NCBI GenBank assembly: GCA_003952965.2
Contig: CM025851.1
Location: 32,981,440-33,045,439, forward strand
Source: Morella rubra
Lineage: Eukaryota > Streptophyta > Magnoliopsida > Fagales > Myricaceae
Direction of reading: 5' to 3'
DNA length: 64,000 bases
Shown here: positions 12,101 through 23,464 of the stretch, in pieces
Layout of the letters: the number at the start of each line of letters is the position of its first letter
Position numbering within the stretch: position 1 is the first letter of the stretch
The notes under the pieces: generated by a model
Database searches by the model: none
Told to the model about the DNA's origin: nothing
What the model saw: the letters and a program-made list of their open reading frames with translations, nothing else
Program-made: the position numbers and the translations under genes

Positions 12101-13954
12101 AGTGGTATGAGGTTTATTTCTGGTATTTGTCTTACTTTAAATTATACTATATAATTCGAATACAAAATTACTGAGAATTTAATTCCCAACATATTACCCT
12201 GATACCCTCCACCACCTTGCTTTCACGTCTAGTGCATCGCCACCAACATGGCCATTATGCCGAGCAATGCTATTCACAAACTTAAAAGGACTAAGCTAAC
12301 CAGTAGTTGGACCCAAAAAATAAAATAATGAATATAAAGCTAGCTGTAGTGTATAGTAAGGAAGCACTGACAAATAGTGAAATCCAGGTTGTACATATCA
12401 TCAGACGTGTTGGAATCAAACTTTCAGCGTCATGGAGTACCAGTTGTCTACCATTTCTGCCGCACTCCCGGGCCTATTGTTCAAACTCTTCAGGTTTGAA
12501 AGATGGTTTAACCTAAAGGGACGAAAACTTTAAACCCACTCACTCACTCACTTTTTAATACATTAATTATGGACTGCCTAAGGCCAAAAAAAAAAAAAAG
12601 ATGCATACAGGCTGCAAAGGAACGTGACTTGACTTGGCGACAAAAACTTTAGATTATATTAACGTTAATAAACTTGATTACTTTAATCATTGTATCAGCT
12701 GGGGAAGGGAAAATGTTTATAATATCTATGGGTATATATTAAACTACGTTCGTAGGAAAAACTGGTTGGTGCTGACTCCTTGGGCCCGACAGGTGGAGAA
12801 GATTGAGTTTAATTTGCGTACACGTCACGCACTCTGAGAAAGTTCTGTAGATTGCAATTAACATTTTATATTTTGTCTTTTTACATTTAGTTTAATGGTA
12901 ATTTCAACTTAGTATAAAAATTGATCAAATATAAGAAACCTATATTGTTGTTTTGAAACTTAAAAAGAGATTGATTTTGACCGTACTATTACATTATCCC
13001 TATATTATATCATGCGCATGTAATTTCATCTAGTTACGTAAGGGAAGAAACATAAGAACTTTTCAGTATCTGCGGCCATGGCAAGTTGCCTTCGAATGTC
13101 TTATTTTAAAAACAAGGAAACAAGGATAGATCAACAGAGTAGATCATTATAGAGAAAATATTTTTTATGCGTGAATAATGAAATGAAGTATCTCAAACAT
13201 TATTTATACTCTATCTTCAGAGACTTACAGTTAACTGGAATTGTTATAAATAAAAATACATGTCTACTCCCATAAAAAAAAATTAAAATAAATAATAATT
13301 CTTTTATGCATATTAAATCAAAATTTTATATCAAGACTCGTACGATTCAAAGTCTAATTAGAGACGTCAAATCTGGTCCACATATGGCCCACTTAAAGTA
13401 AGTGGTTCCAACCCCTTAGAGTGGTTCCAACACTTTAGACTATCAGAACTTATGAAAACCGCATATCAAGACTCGCCCGCCCCACGTTTGACAAAGTACA
13501 CTTGGATTTTTTCAGCACTTGGCTCGGCAATGGAGTTGAAAGCATCATGAGAAAGGTTGATGCTTGGATTACATTTCGGACAGCAGTTCACGATTCGAAC
13601 CATAAAGTTAAGAGAATGTTTAATGCATGGATTTGGTGCAAGGTTTGTGGCCGCCCCAATGCACCTGACTCAAAGCTTTTTCCCACATACTCCACTCGCA
13701 TTTTTGCAAAGTTAAGTATGGCTATTGTGGTACATAGTTTTTTTTTTTTTTTTTGAAAGTAGGATTTATATAAAATAAGGTAAATGCAAAGCCCAATATG
13801 ATTCAAATATGGCTTTAAAAACCGAAGGAATATATCATATTAATCAATGGAAAGGTATATTATAAAGCTAATTATGCTTAAGTTTGTGGCTTTTTTTTTA
13901 CAGTAGTCTTTTAGATTAAGAGATTTAGTTAAATGCTCTTATCGGTGTAGCGAG
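9194..13954. other. Intergenic, AT-rich, no gene seen
   Basis: Includes an extreme A/T tract (about 9455-9560), a diverged tandem duplication (11936-12287) and many short A- or T-runs. The open frames are short, lack domains and often begin at non-ATG codons. No tRNA or rRNA was recognised. Confidence 0.6.
11936..12287. repeat. Diverged tandem duplication, ~175-bp unit
   Basis: Two adjacent units share gtatttgtct, caacatattaccct, ccctccaccacctt, cacgtctagtgcatc, ccaccaacatggccattatg and attcacaaact in the same order. They differ by substitutions and a 9-bp ccctgatac insertion in the second. No coding frame is conserved between the units. Confidence 0.85.
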
Positions 13955-14121
13955 GGACATCACTTTTGACGTAATTTTTATAATATCGACTCTCGACAAA
14001 AGGTATTACCTATTTGCTGTTGGAACCATTCTGTGCTAGCTTTGGTTAGTTTTGAATTTTTATTCATCTTAGGCAAAGATCTAATCCAATGGTTACAATT
14101 TACAAAGTGAGATATAGAAGG
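13955..14121. repeat. Left half of an interspersed repeat, split by the 14122-14786 insertion
   Basis: Matches 15842-16001 over its length: ctctcgacaaaaggtatt, ttggttagttttgaattttt and atccaatggttaca are shared in order. Its continuation gcatttgcgaggtaagtga is found at 14796 onward, on the far side of the insertion. Function unknown. Confidence 0.8.
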
Positions 14122-14786
14122 TTTAGACGACCAGCTAGACACAATATCATCTATTAATGAGAAGGATAGCTGGAGCAATAAGATGACATTTCAACGGAGT
14201 AATAAGGATAATCCTCCTCATTGCAATCTCTTCAAATATTCAAGAGATATGGATGGTGATAAGGTTGATTCAAGTTCAACTACTTTTCTCAAGATAATAA
14301 ATCAAAATGATGTAGAAATATCGTATGATTCTAGAGATACAGGTCTCACATCAAAGCCTACAACAAAGTTATTACCTTGAGAGAAGAAGTTGAACTTAAA
14401 TCAACCTTATCACCATAAATCAAAATGATGTAGACTTTGACGTGAGCATGTATCCTTGGAATCATGCTATATTTCTACATCATTTTGATTTATTACCTTG
14501 AGAGAAGAAGTTGAACTTGAATCAACCTTATCACCATAAATAACTTTGTTGTAGACTTTGACGTGAGACCTGTATCCCTAGAATCATGCGATATTTCTAC
14601 ATCATTTTGATTTATTACCTTGAGAGAAGAAGTTGAACATGAATCAACCTTATCACCATCCATATCTCTTGAATATTTGAAGAGATTGCAATGAGGAGGA
14701 TTATCCTTATTACTCCGTTGAAATGTCACCTTATTGCTCCAACTATCCTCCTCATTAATAGATGATATTGTGTCTAACTGGTCGTC
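14122..14786. mobile_element. 665-bp foldback (long inverted repeat) insertion, MULE-like
   Basis: The left arm (from about 14125) and right arm (to 14786) are near-perfect inverted repeats. Ends read gacgaccagctagacacaat on the left and, reverse-complemented, gacgaccagttagacacaat on the right. The centre (about 14380-14640) holds additional tandem copies of part of the arm. The element is flanked by a perfect 9-bp direct repeat, tatagaagg (14113-14121 and 14787-14795). The unfilled site is present at 15991-16020. A 9-bp target duplication with long terminal inverted repeats fits Mutator-like elements. Each arm has a short open frame with no recognised domain (QRSNKDNPPHCNLFKYSRD), perhaps captured sequence. 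Confidence 0.8.
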
Positions 14787-15448
14787 TATAGAAGGCATTT
14801 GCGAGGTAAGTGACTCCGATGATAAAAACATGTAGTGGTGGACGCAGGAGGTAGCGAACTCGAGCGTCCGCCACCCATTGCTCAGCCCAAAACAAATTTT
14901 TACGTGTTTTTTTTTTCATAAGTTGGACTAGGCCCGACACTCATTAGGCTCAGGCCATATGAGGAACAAAGCTACTTTTACCTTTTATATATAATCTATT
15001 AATATTGGATCTCCAAGCAAAATGCACTGTTAATTCTTTGATTAGCAATCCTAATCTTGCATTCATATCAGTATGATACTAATTAATGCGATCATATATT
15101 AAGATTTTAGTCGACATCCATCAACGTTCAGGCTGAAGGTCTTGTTTTTACTTTTTTTTTTTTCAATTTACTAAGTACCTCTATGGGCACACCCATGCTT
15201 TTATTAAGGAAGCTAAGATTAGAAGGAAAGGTTGAATTAAAGTTAGACGAGAAAATGTTAATTAGTCAATATTAATTGTGGGCTAAATTGTGTGTGGGTG
15301 TGAGTTTTGCCTTAAAATTCCAATTTTAGCTGCAGGAACATTATATCCAAAAATTCAAGTTAAATTCAAGTTTGCATATTTTTCAGCTTGAAGTCAAAAC
15401 TTATGTGCACTTCCTTGATACACATTACAACAACATGACCTTAATCAC

Positions 15449-15500
<52 letters not shown>
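15449..15500. repeat. (TA)n(TG)n microsatellite
   Basis: A run of ta dinucleotides followed by a longer run of tg dinucleotides. The open frame across it (poly Cys-Val) is an artefact. Confidence 0.95.
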
Positions 15501-15501
<1 letters not shown>

Positions 15502-15651
15502 AAAGGCTCAAAATTGACTTGATCGTATATCTCTATCAAGACGATCTGCATTAAGTGTCTCAAAAAACTCTCTAAATTCTTCATTAAAAATATAATATGC
15601 ACTGCAAATATTAAAACACCATTGCCAACTGATTGATTGTTTTCGCTTTTA

Positions 15652-15840
15652 TTTTGTCACCTCTCAGTCGCAGTACATAGTACGGTACATGTATTTTAAT
15701 ATTTTTAATGCTTTTAGTCCTTAATTTTTGACATTGTAACTCTAAGACAATTTTTTGCACTACGAAGGAATTTTTTTTTTTTGTCATTTCGCCTTTAAAG
15801 TTCGACACCCTTAAATTTTAATCCTGGTTTCGCCATACTG
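15652..15840 (+). mobile_element. Solo 3' end of the hAT family
   Basis: Follows the last ~190 bp of the hAT elements at 24.8 and 46.0 kb in the same orientation: cacctctcagtc, gtattttaatattttt, gcttttagtccttaattttt, gtcatttcgcctt, and the end cctggtttcgccatactg. No transposase sequence precedes it, so it is a truncated copy or a deletion derivative. Confidence 0.8.
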
Positions 15841-15841
15841 G

Positions 15842-16036
15842 AGACATTACTTTTGATTTAATTGTATAATGACTCTCGACAAAAGGTATTTACCTACTTG
15901 ATGTTTCAGCTGGAATTATTCTGTACTGTTTTGGTTAGTTTTGAATTTTTATTCATTCCTGAAAAGATTTAATCCAATGGTTACAAAGTGAGATATAGAA
16001 GGCATTTGCGAGGTAAGTGACTCTATGATAAAACAT
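15842..16036. repeat. Second copy of the interspersed repeat, with the empty target site
   Basis: Collinear with 13955-14121 plus 14796-14831. The stretch agatatagaaggcatttgcg at 15991-16010 is continuous here, where the other copy carries the foldback insertion. It therefore serves as a related empty site. Confidence 0.85.
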
Positions 16037-18422
16037 TAATTCAATGATCTTTTGGTTAAAGTGATAACTCCAACTTCCCGCTGAACCACACGATTTTTAG
16101 AGAATTTAAAGGTCAAGGACTTTGATATATATATATACTTATTTGATGATATTTTTTGCTCTCTCATATTGTTTATTCTTGGAGGTTGAATTTCATCAGT
16201 ACATTTTTCACATTGGGATGGCATGAATTAATTAGTTCAAAATTTGTGGCCAATTATAGAAATTGGTAAAAATAGAGAGAACTTTTCAAAGCGACTTGTG
16301 CTTACCAACACGTAACTTAATTTTGTTGTTACAGTGATTTCGGCTAGGGTTATTCAAGGGAACCAGAAAATTCCAATTTTCCCACTACCAGTACCGTCCA
16401 ATAGTGGTGACAGTCCGGTGGCCCAAAATAATTTATTAGGGAAATTTTCCTGTTTAAGGGGATACCGACACTACTTTTGTAGTTACTGCTAAAATTGGAA
16501 TTTTTTTTTAAATAATATTAGTTTATTAATTATTTTATTTTAGGTGTTTAATTGGAATTTCTCATTTTCAAAATGTACTAAGTGGCATAAGTTATTACTT
16601 TTAAAGAATTGACCAAAAAAGTGCAAAAAAAAAAAGGACTTATTAATGATAGCGGTAACTGGCTCCTACCACCGTTAAAATAGCCACAACTAAAAGTCGG
16701 TTATCGTATTTAACAGTAGCATTAACGGTGGCAAAAATCTAGAAACTGGCCTACTCGGTGGCTATGGCGGTTATTACCTACCGGACTTAAACAGCCCTAA
16801 ATTGGGCCTACAAACACGTGCCAATACTTGGGCTGAGGATGCAACATCGGCTTCAAGCCTCTTGCTTCGTTTTCCGCCTAATTGTGTTGTCGTATTCAGG
16901 AACCATACACAAAGGACATGACAATCGATGGTTGGGAAAGGGCTTTGGCAACCTATATGGTCCGCTATGTGATTGGGTCTTTGGGGCTGGGCCTCCATTC
17001 TCTTGGGTTGTGAGAGTTCGCCTTGGGCTAAATAAATACCCATCCACGGTAGAGGGTCGATTAAAATTTTTTTTGAGGTTATGCCTGTTATCTTTTATTT
17101 ACTTTTATATAAGAAAGAATACGTGTTTTCGAATTTTATTCAAAATTTTCAATTATGATTAAGGAAACAGTGATTATAAGATTAAATCATTACAAAAATT
17201 TAAAGGCAGGTTCGTTTTCAAAATTATTCTAGAATACAAATATATTCAACAAAATTTACAAAATGAACATCCAAAATCTTAAAAATTCATATACAAACAT
17301 CAATACATTTTACACAATCGCTAACAACTTTTCACACAAACTCCAATACTTATTGAAAAAATTTATAACAAATCTTTCTCTCTTTATACTTTTTCACCTA
17401 AGTCAAATATTTTTTATTAAACAATTACATCAAATCATCTCTCTCTACACTTTTTTTACAAACTCCAATAAGAATTAAATATCTTAAATTTTTTTTATTA
17501 ATTTTTACACAAAAACCTATAAAACTTTAATCTACATAAATATTCACAATCCTATTTAAATCTTACAGTTTTTTAGAAAAACGAATATCCCAAAAAAGGA
17601 ACCAACATACTAAAGAATCTGCATCCCGATAATTAGCCTCTTCAAAAAAATGATTAATAGTGTAAACAATATCCAATAAGAGATCTGAAAGAAGTTCTCA
17701 TTCATCCCAATCTCTGTAACCTACATATGAACCCAATCAACTACAATGCGCGAATTACACTCAATTTGGATTGCAAAACAGTTCATCTCAGTTGAAGTGT
17801 AAATCATATTGCCTAGGCGTATAAATGTCATTATTTGTGTAAAACTTGCCCAAAAATGACTCATTGATATAGTTTACTGGATACACTAGTCGGAGGGATG
17901 AATACAATTGGATTAGATCGAGGTAACATGACATCGACCGTCTCTCTACTGTTCATCGAGGTCAGCTCATTACCTCTTTTCATGACTTTGCTTTGGTAGG
18001 GTCTAAGTAATTACTTTAGCTTCTATAAATCATGTGTTTGTGAACTCCTTATATGTATTTTTTTTTTATAAAAGATATACGACGATACCAAATTTTATTA
18101 GAAAAACCTCACTTATGACAAAAGATGCTTGTTGGAGACCTCACCACTTTGTGGTAAATTTTATTTTTAAGATATTCATAATTATCTTGTCCAGAAACAA
18201 AATTCTTCCTCTTTAATCTCTTTGAGCATAATTATCCATGGGACACAAGAGGATCTTTTCCTTTGACTAAGAAGTTCAGTTGCCAAAGATATAAGAAGAT
18301 ATGGAAAATATATTTCAAGAAATAAACAAGGGCCTTACATGAAAATATGTTTTATATGGTACCCAATTACGAAAAAAAAGCTACTTAATGTGAAAATATA
18401 CACCCAAATGTTTGGGACAGAC
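16037..18422. other. Intergenic, AT-rich, no gene seen
   Basis: Around 16630-16780 there are scattered agcggt and accgcc motifs resembling the subterminal repeats of CACTA-like elements, but no terminal inverted repeat could be fixed. 17100-18230 is very A/T-rich with no coding signal. Confidence 0.5.
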
Positions 18423-18803
18423 CTAAAATTGATACAGGCAGGACCTATCATCACTCCTAGCAGTTGGATCAAAATTTGCCGCAGACGGATCGGTACAGCC
18501 TTCGGGGACGGGAAGGTGAACCTGTTGGGCAGCTTTGAGTGCATCCAAACAATTATTAAATGTTTTAATAATTCTCTTCTCAAATCCCTGTCCACGAATA
18601 CAAATCCTAAAGCCAGATGCAGACTTTCCATCAAGGCCTTTAGGATCAAGAATCTAACCATAGAAATTTCCACTCTTGATGGCATCTTCATTTGCATCTC
18701 CGAGAGCTGCCTCTTTCAAGTACTTGTCAGACAACTGGACTCTCTTTACGTTCTGCTGCTCTTGGACAAGCATGTTTCCATACTCAAGGAGCTTCTCGAG
18801 ACT
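18423..18803 (-). pseudogene. Fragment of an unrecognised plant gene with an in-frame stop, cut by the N gap
   Basis: From the gap edge (18803) one frame runs minus-strand to a TAG at 18423-18425. It contains EQQNVKRVQLSDKYLKEAAL, then DANEDAIKSGNFYG, a single in-frame TAG, then ILDPKGLDGKSASG, NNCLDALKAAQQVHLPVPEG and CTDPSAANFDPTARSDD. The composition is clearly protein-like on both sides of the stop. The TAG could replace a Lys codon, or GGTTAG could be a splice donor, but no acceptor is needed because the frame simply continues. I do not recognise the family. The N-terminus lies in or beyond the gap. A processed pseudogene or a sequencing error are both possible. Confidence 0.55.
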
Positions 18804-19662
18804 NNNNNNNNNNNNNNNNNNNNNNNNNNNNNNNNNNNNNNNNNNNNNNNNNNNNNNNNNNNNNNNNNNNNNNNNNNNNNNNNNNNNNNNNNNNNNNNNN
18901 NNNNNNNNNNNNNNNNNNNNNNNNNNNNNNNNNNNNNNNNNNNNNNNNNNNNNNNNNNNNNNNNNNNNNNNNNNNNNNNNNNNNNNNNNNNNNNNNNNNN
19001 NNNNNNNNNNNNNNNNNNNNNNNNNNNNNNNNNNNNNNNNNNNNNNNNNNNNNNNNNNNNNNNNNNNNNNNNNNNNNNNNNNNNNNNNNNNNNNNNNNNN
19101 NNNNNNNNNNNNNNNNNNNNNNNNNNNNNNNNNNNNNNNNNNNNNNNNNNNNNNNNNNNNNNNNNNNNNNNNNNNNNNNNNNNNNNNNNNNNNNNNNNNN
19201 NNNNNNNNNNNNNNNNNNNNNNNNNNNNNNNNNNNNNNNNNNNNNNNNNNNNNNNNNNNNNNNNNNNNNNNNNNNNNNNNNNNNNNNNNNNNNNNNNNNN
19301 NNNNNNNNNNNNNNNNNNNNNNNNNNNNNNNNNNNNNNNNNNNNNNNNNNNNNNNNNNNNNNNNNNNNNNNNNNNNNNNNNNNNNNNNNNNNNNNNNNNN
19401 NNNNNNNNNNNNNNNNNNNNNNNNNNNNNNNNNNNNNNNNNNNNNNNNNNNNNNNNNNNNNNNNNNNNNNNNNNNNNNNNNNNNNNNNNNNNNNNNNNNN
19501 NNNNNNNNNNNNNNNNNNNNNNNNNNNNNNNNNNNNNNNNNNNNNNNNNNNNNNNNNNNNNNNNNNNNNNNNNNNNNNNNNNNNNNNNNNNNNNNNNNNN
19601 NNNNNNNNNNNNNNNNNNNNNNNNNNNNNNNNNNNNNNNNNNNNNNNNNNNNNNNNNNNNNN
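18804..19662. other. Assembly gap (859 N)
   Basis: Every base is N. Open frames drawn across it are meaningless. Confidence 1.
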
Positions 19663-19980
19663 TACTTAATCGGCCATTAATGAAGAACCATTTGGAAGCG
19701 TGTGGAGGATCACAAGCATGCAGACGGTTTAGTGTTGAGGATTCAGGCTGAGTATCCTAATAGTATAGCAATCAGCCTCGCAGGTGCGGCGCGAGAGAGC
19801 GAAAAAAGAGGGAGGAGGGCAATAAAGATACATTTTTTCTTCCAATCGTGAAGCGTTTTTTCTAAGCCTACTGGATCAATTTTCAGTCGAGAAAGAAGAA
19901 GGGGCAAAACTATACTATATATATATATATATTTTTTCGCTAAAAAGCGGATAAAAACTTAAAAAGGAAAAGAAAATTAC

Positions 19981-20103
19981 CGTCAGCCTTTGTCAAATTT
20001 GGCTGCGGCGCTGAGTTATGTACGCTTGTTTCGTCCGCTGCTGCTGCTCCTGATCCTCTTGGCATCCCTACAGTTCTTTTTCTGTTTCTAAGCCACGGCG
20101 TCC
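19981..20103 (-). CDS. Candidate exon (G) of the repeated-exon gene
   Basis: Minus strand, acceptor aaaatacag and donor GGTAATTTTC. It is 123 nt long and phase 1 at both ends. It reads VGMPRGSGAAAADETSVHNS then APQPNLTKAD with no stop. The donor context and the phase match exons A, B, D and E at 40-46 kb (donors GTAATTTTC, GTAAATT, GTGATTTTC). Its sequence is more distant than those exons are from each other. The product is unknown. Assignment to one gene with the 40-46 kb exons is inference. Confidence 0.45.
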
Positions 20104-20280
20104 CTGTATTTTGAAATAGCTTTCCGTCAGTTGAAGGCACACAAGCCTTAAATTAGTAAGATAAATCAGCTTGTGTGAGACATTTCCTCATATTCTGAAT
20201 AGATATTACAAGCCTCATGACCTTATAAATTAGTTCGATGAATGGCAAAATTAAAAAAAAAAAAAGGATACAAAATTAAC

Positions 20281-20415
20281 GTCAGTCCGAATCTATGTTG
20301 GAAGTTAATTCAGCCAGGGCAAAATGAAACAGGGTTGTCAAATTTTTCCCCTCAGTGATCTCTTCGGTAATTACCGCTGATAATTCGGATAACAACCCGA
20401 GGTATTTCGAGGCTC
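20281..20415 (-). pseudogene. Decayed exon (F) of the repeated-exon gene
   Basis: Minus strand. It reads LSAVITEEITEGKNLTTLF then HFALAELTSNIDSD and closes in TGA just before a GTTAATTTTG donor-like site. The pattern TEEIT, HF, AE, S, D parallels exon A at 40442-40570 (ATEEI, HF, QAE, SSSS, D). The in-frame stop suggests decay, or this may be a terminal exon. The acceptor could not be fixed; the upper limit is approximate. Confidence 0.4.
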
Positions 20416-20564
20416 TTAGGCTATGAAATTTGTGAGCATGCATCACTCTCGTAGTGAGCTCCACCAGAAGGTAAAAGTGACGAAGAATTAATCTCAATTA
20501 TATATCTTGAACAACCCGATGATTTATCATGTTAATTATAACATAGTATACCCAAAGGATTCGT

Positions 20565-20724
20565 TTGATTGATGGCACCCACCAGCGCCAACCCATCACA
20601 ACCATGAATTTGCATGGTTTCTGAATTCTGGAGCCAGCAATCATCAGTGATGGCAGGAAAACCTTTCACTGAACTAGGAGAAAGTCAGGAGAGAGTTTTC
20701 TTTGGGAACCTCTCTTAAAGTCCA
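20565..20724 (+). mobile_element. 5' part of a Ty1/copia element (protease region), split from its 3' part
   Basis: Reads EFAWFLNSGASNH, the protease active-site region (D/N-S-G-A-S-N-H) of copia polyproteins. After a frame change it continues FTELGESQERVFFGN up to CCA at 20722-20724. The next codon of the element lies at 36146, beyond the CACTA insertion. The usual protease Asp is Asn here. The 5' LTR and gag are absent, so the element is truncated at its left end; the start is approximate. Confidence 0.7.
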
Positions 20725-20732
20725 CCCACTAC

Positions 20733-21060
20733 AAAAAAAAAAAAATGATCGTGTAGCGGCGGTCTTTTTAGCAGTGTTGGCCAAAAATACTGCTAAAGGG
20801 TGTTTTTATGTAAAATGCTGCTAAATGGGGTCTATATCGACTGCTGCTACAGACCCTCTTTAACGGCATTTTTCAAAAAACGCCGTAACAAGTTTTATCT
20901 TTAGCGCCAGTCAGTGACCGCTATATACTCCCTTTAGCGGCGGTCTTGGTAGCGGCGGTCACTGACAGCCGCTATAGACCCCCTTTAGCGGCGTTTTGAA
21001 AACATCGCTAAATGCCTAATTTTTAGCAGCGTTTTTAAAAAAAAATGCTGCTAAAGGTAT
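20733..21060. repeat. Left subterminal repeats of the CACTA-like element
   Basis: Many direct and inverted copies of tagcggcggt, ctgctaaa and accgct lie just inside the CACTAC end, as is usual for transposase-binding subterminal regions in this superfamily. Confidence 0.8.
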
Positions 21061-21599
21061 AAATGAAAAAAAATATTTATTAATTATAAGTTATTTTGTT
21101 AATAATTATTTTATATATTATTTTATTCCTTTTAATATATAATTTTATTTTGTCATTATTTGAAAATTTTTATTTTAAAAGACCTACTTAATAAAATATG
21201 AAATTAGAAAGAGTGTTGTGAAAATTGAAATTGTTATATGGTCTTAGAGGCTATGATTTAGTCATTAGGTAGGTACATATATATAAAGTACTTAGGTTAA
21301 TTAGCACATATCAATTATATAATAAACACATACTTTTAAATTATAAGTATTATATATTATTACTCCTAACCTATTTTAATTAAGATTATTATACTAATTA
21401 TAAAAAAGAGTATAAAGAATGTACATTGCTATGTATTTAATACTAAGTATAAAGATTTTTAAATGCTATTACAATTTACAACTGATTTTAATTTACTAAA
21501 AACACATCACTACAAAATATAACTTATTATTAAAAATTTGAAAAACTACAAATTAGAAGGAAAAAAAAAAAAAGACTTTGAAAGCACATGTTCCTGTGA

Positions 21600-21912
21600 A
21601 CTCCCCCCCCCCCCCCCCCCTCCTCTTTTCCTTTCCTTTCCTAAGCCACAATTCCCCTTCCGCCTAACCCCAAATTCCCCTTTCCCCGCTGCTCTCGTCG
21701 ACAAGCCCTCCTTTTTGCGCCCTCTATCGACAGCCCCTCCCCTCTCAAATTAAGCCCTCTCTTTCTGACCTCCCCTCTTCCTCGAAGCTACAACCCCTCC
21801 CTTCTACATCGAAGCTCTAGATCTCCCTCAAGCACCCTCTCCCTCGAAATCTCTCAGTCTCTCTCGCTCCCTCTCCCTCGAAATCTCACTCTTTCTCTCT
21901 TAGTCATGTTGG

Positions 21913-21962
<50 letters not shown>

Positions 21963-23300
21963 GGCCTCTCATGAGCTTGCTGCTTTTGTCTCGATTAGGT
22001 TTCGATTTACTAAATTTTTTTTGTTTGATTTTGTTTTCTGTTAGGTTTTGATTTTCTAGCCAAGATTTAGGGATTTGAGTTGCTATAGTACGATTAACGG
22101 TAAGCATTTTTTCCTGTTTGATTTTGTTTTTATATTTTTTTTATTTTGTGTTTGATTGCGTTTTATATTGTTGTTATTGGTGTAGATTGGTTTAGGGTTT
22201 AGAAAGATTGGAAATTTGGTAACTATTATCTGGTCAGATTGTACATAATCTGTATGTTTGGTTTACCTCAGGACAATGCTCTTTTTTGCCTTTAGTTTTG
22301 CTTTTCTCTGATTCAAGTTCGACATTCAGGGAGTATTCATTCATGCCTTTAAAGGTAACCAAACATAATTTTATGTTTGAAGTTCTGAAACCAAAGCAGT
22401 TCAATGAACCTGATTCTAGGTATTCATCTCTCCATTTTTTGTAATTTTAGTTACTGTTTGTGTTGCCATTTTTCGGTTCTTGTCTTTTGAATTATTTTAT
22501 TTTCTCTTGCGTGTATGGAGGATATATTGTTAGTACTCTTCATCACACATATTTCAAAGTCCTGTTACCCACTTCCCCGCAAAAAGCTTGAGTTTACTGT
22601 TACACTCTTGGACCGATACGGACGTCCTAGAAAGCTTCTGTTCTCTGTAGAAGTCATGGAAACCCTAAGAGTGATGGAAGTCCAAATGAAAGTGACAGGA
22701 GTCGGAGAATTCCCAAGAAGCCCTAAGAGTGCTAGATATCATATTGAGGCAGCATGCTGCTAAACAGTGAGGGAATTATGTTGTTTAGTGGTTTCATTTT
22801 TCTGCCTTTGGTTGTGTATCTTCTCTGTAGTTTTAGCTTATTCCAAATTGTCTGAAGCCATTTTTTTCTTTTTCAGGGGCTGCCTCCTTGTTCATCAATC
22901 TTTCTTTCACAATGATCCAAGAAGTTTTGCAGATGTAGGAGGTGGTGTTCTAGGTTGTAGAGGACAACCCAGGGTGGCTTGTCTCTGAATTTTGGAGTGT
23001 GTCTAAAATGCCTCTATATATTCTATATCTCTCTCTATTGCATCTATTCAAGTTATTGGCATATTGTTCATTTTTTCTTATCCTGTTTTTCCTTTTCAAT
23101 GGCAGAGTTACCACTCGGTGAAGATGGTGTTGGTGTTGATGGTTTACTGAGCTGCTTTTGCTAATGCTAGGATTAAAGTTATTTTTATTTTATGTTAGAA
23201 ACTTGTATAGACTCTTGTGTTGAAAGACTTGGTTACTTAATAAATGATGAATTATATTTGCTTTTTATTATCCTTGTTCTTAGGTTTTTACATCAATGAA
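21600..23300 (+). other. Gene-like passenger segment inside the CACTA-like element (captured gene?)
   Basis: A poly-C tract (21603-21620) and pyrimidine-rich leader end in a (CT)n run (21913-21960), immediately followed by ATGGCCTCTCATGAG. Then come T-rich intron-like stretches with short exon-like pieces, for example before the splice-like junctions aaaggtaacc and ctaggtattc. A stretch at 22660-22720 reads SHGNPKSDGSPNESDRSRR in one frame, and there is a last open piece to the TAA at about 23162. This resembles a host gene with 5' UTR and introns carried by the transposon. I do not recognise the parent gene and cannot build a full coding frame. Confidence 0.4.
21913..21960. repeat. (CT)n microsatellite
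   Basis: A continuous ct run directly before an ATG in the gene-like segment. Confidence 0.95.
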
Positions 23301-23464
23301 TTATGGTTATTAAATAAATTTGTATTAAAAATTAAAAATGCAGGTGTTTTTATAAATATAGCTATTACTAGGTTTTTTCTTAAAAAAAAAAAAAAACGAT
23401 AGGTCTATAGCGGCTAGAAAACGCCGCTAAAAACCTATAGCAGCGTTTTCCCATCCCCATCTTC

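Noticed and set aside
14183..14831. Two similar open frames on opposite strands as separate genes
   Set aside because: They are the two arms of one foldback insertion.
16774..17162. Overlapping 89-114-codon frames on both strands
   Set aside because: No domains, opposite strands open over the same GC-richer patch, and no conserved splice context.
18339..19751. Long plus-strand open frames (up to 470 codons) across 18.3-19.8 kb
   Set aside because: They run through 859 N and carry no domain. The coding evidence at 18.4-18.8 kb is on the minus strand.
22767..23164. Plus-strand frames at 22.8-23.2 kb as independent genes
   Set aside because: Low-complexity Phe/Leu/Cys-rich translations of intron-like T-rich sequence; better treated as part of the passenger segment.
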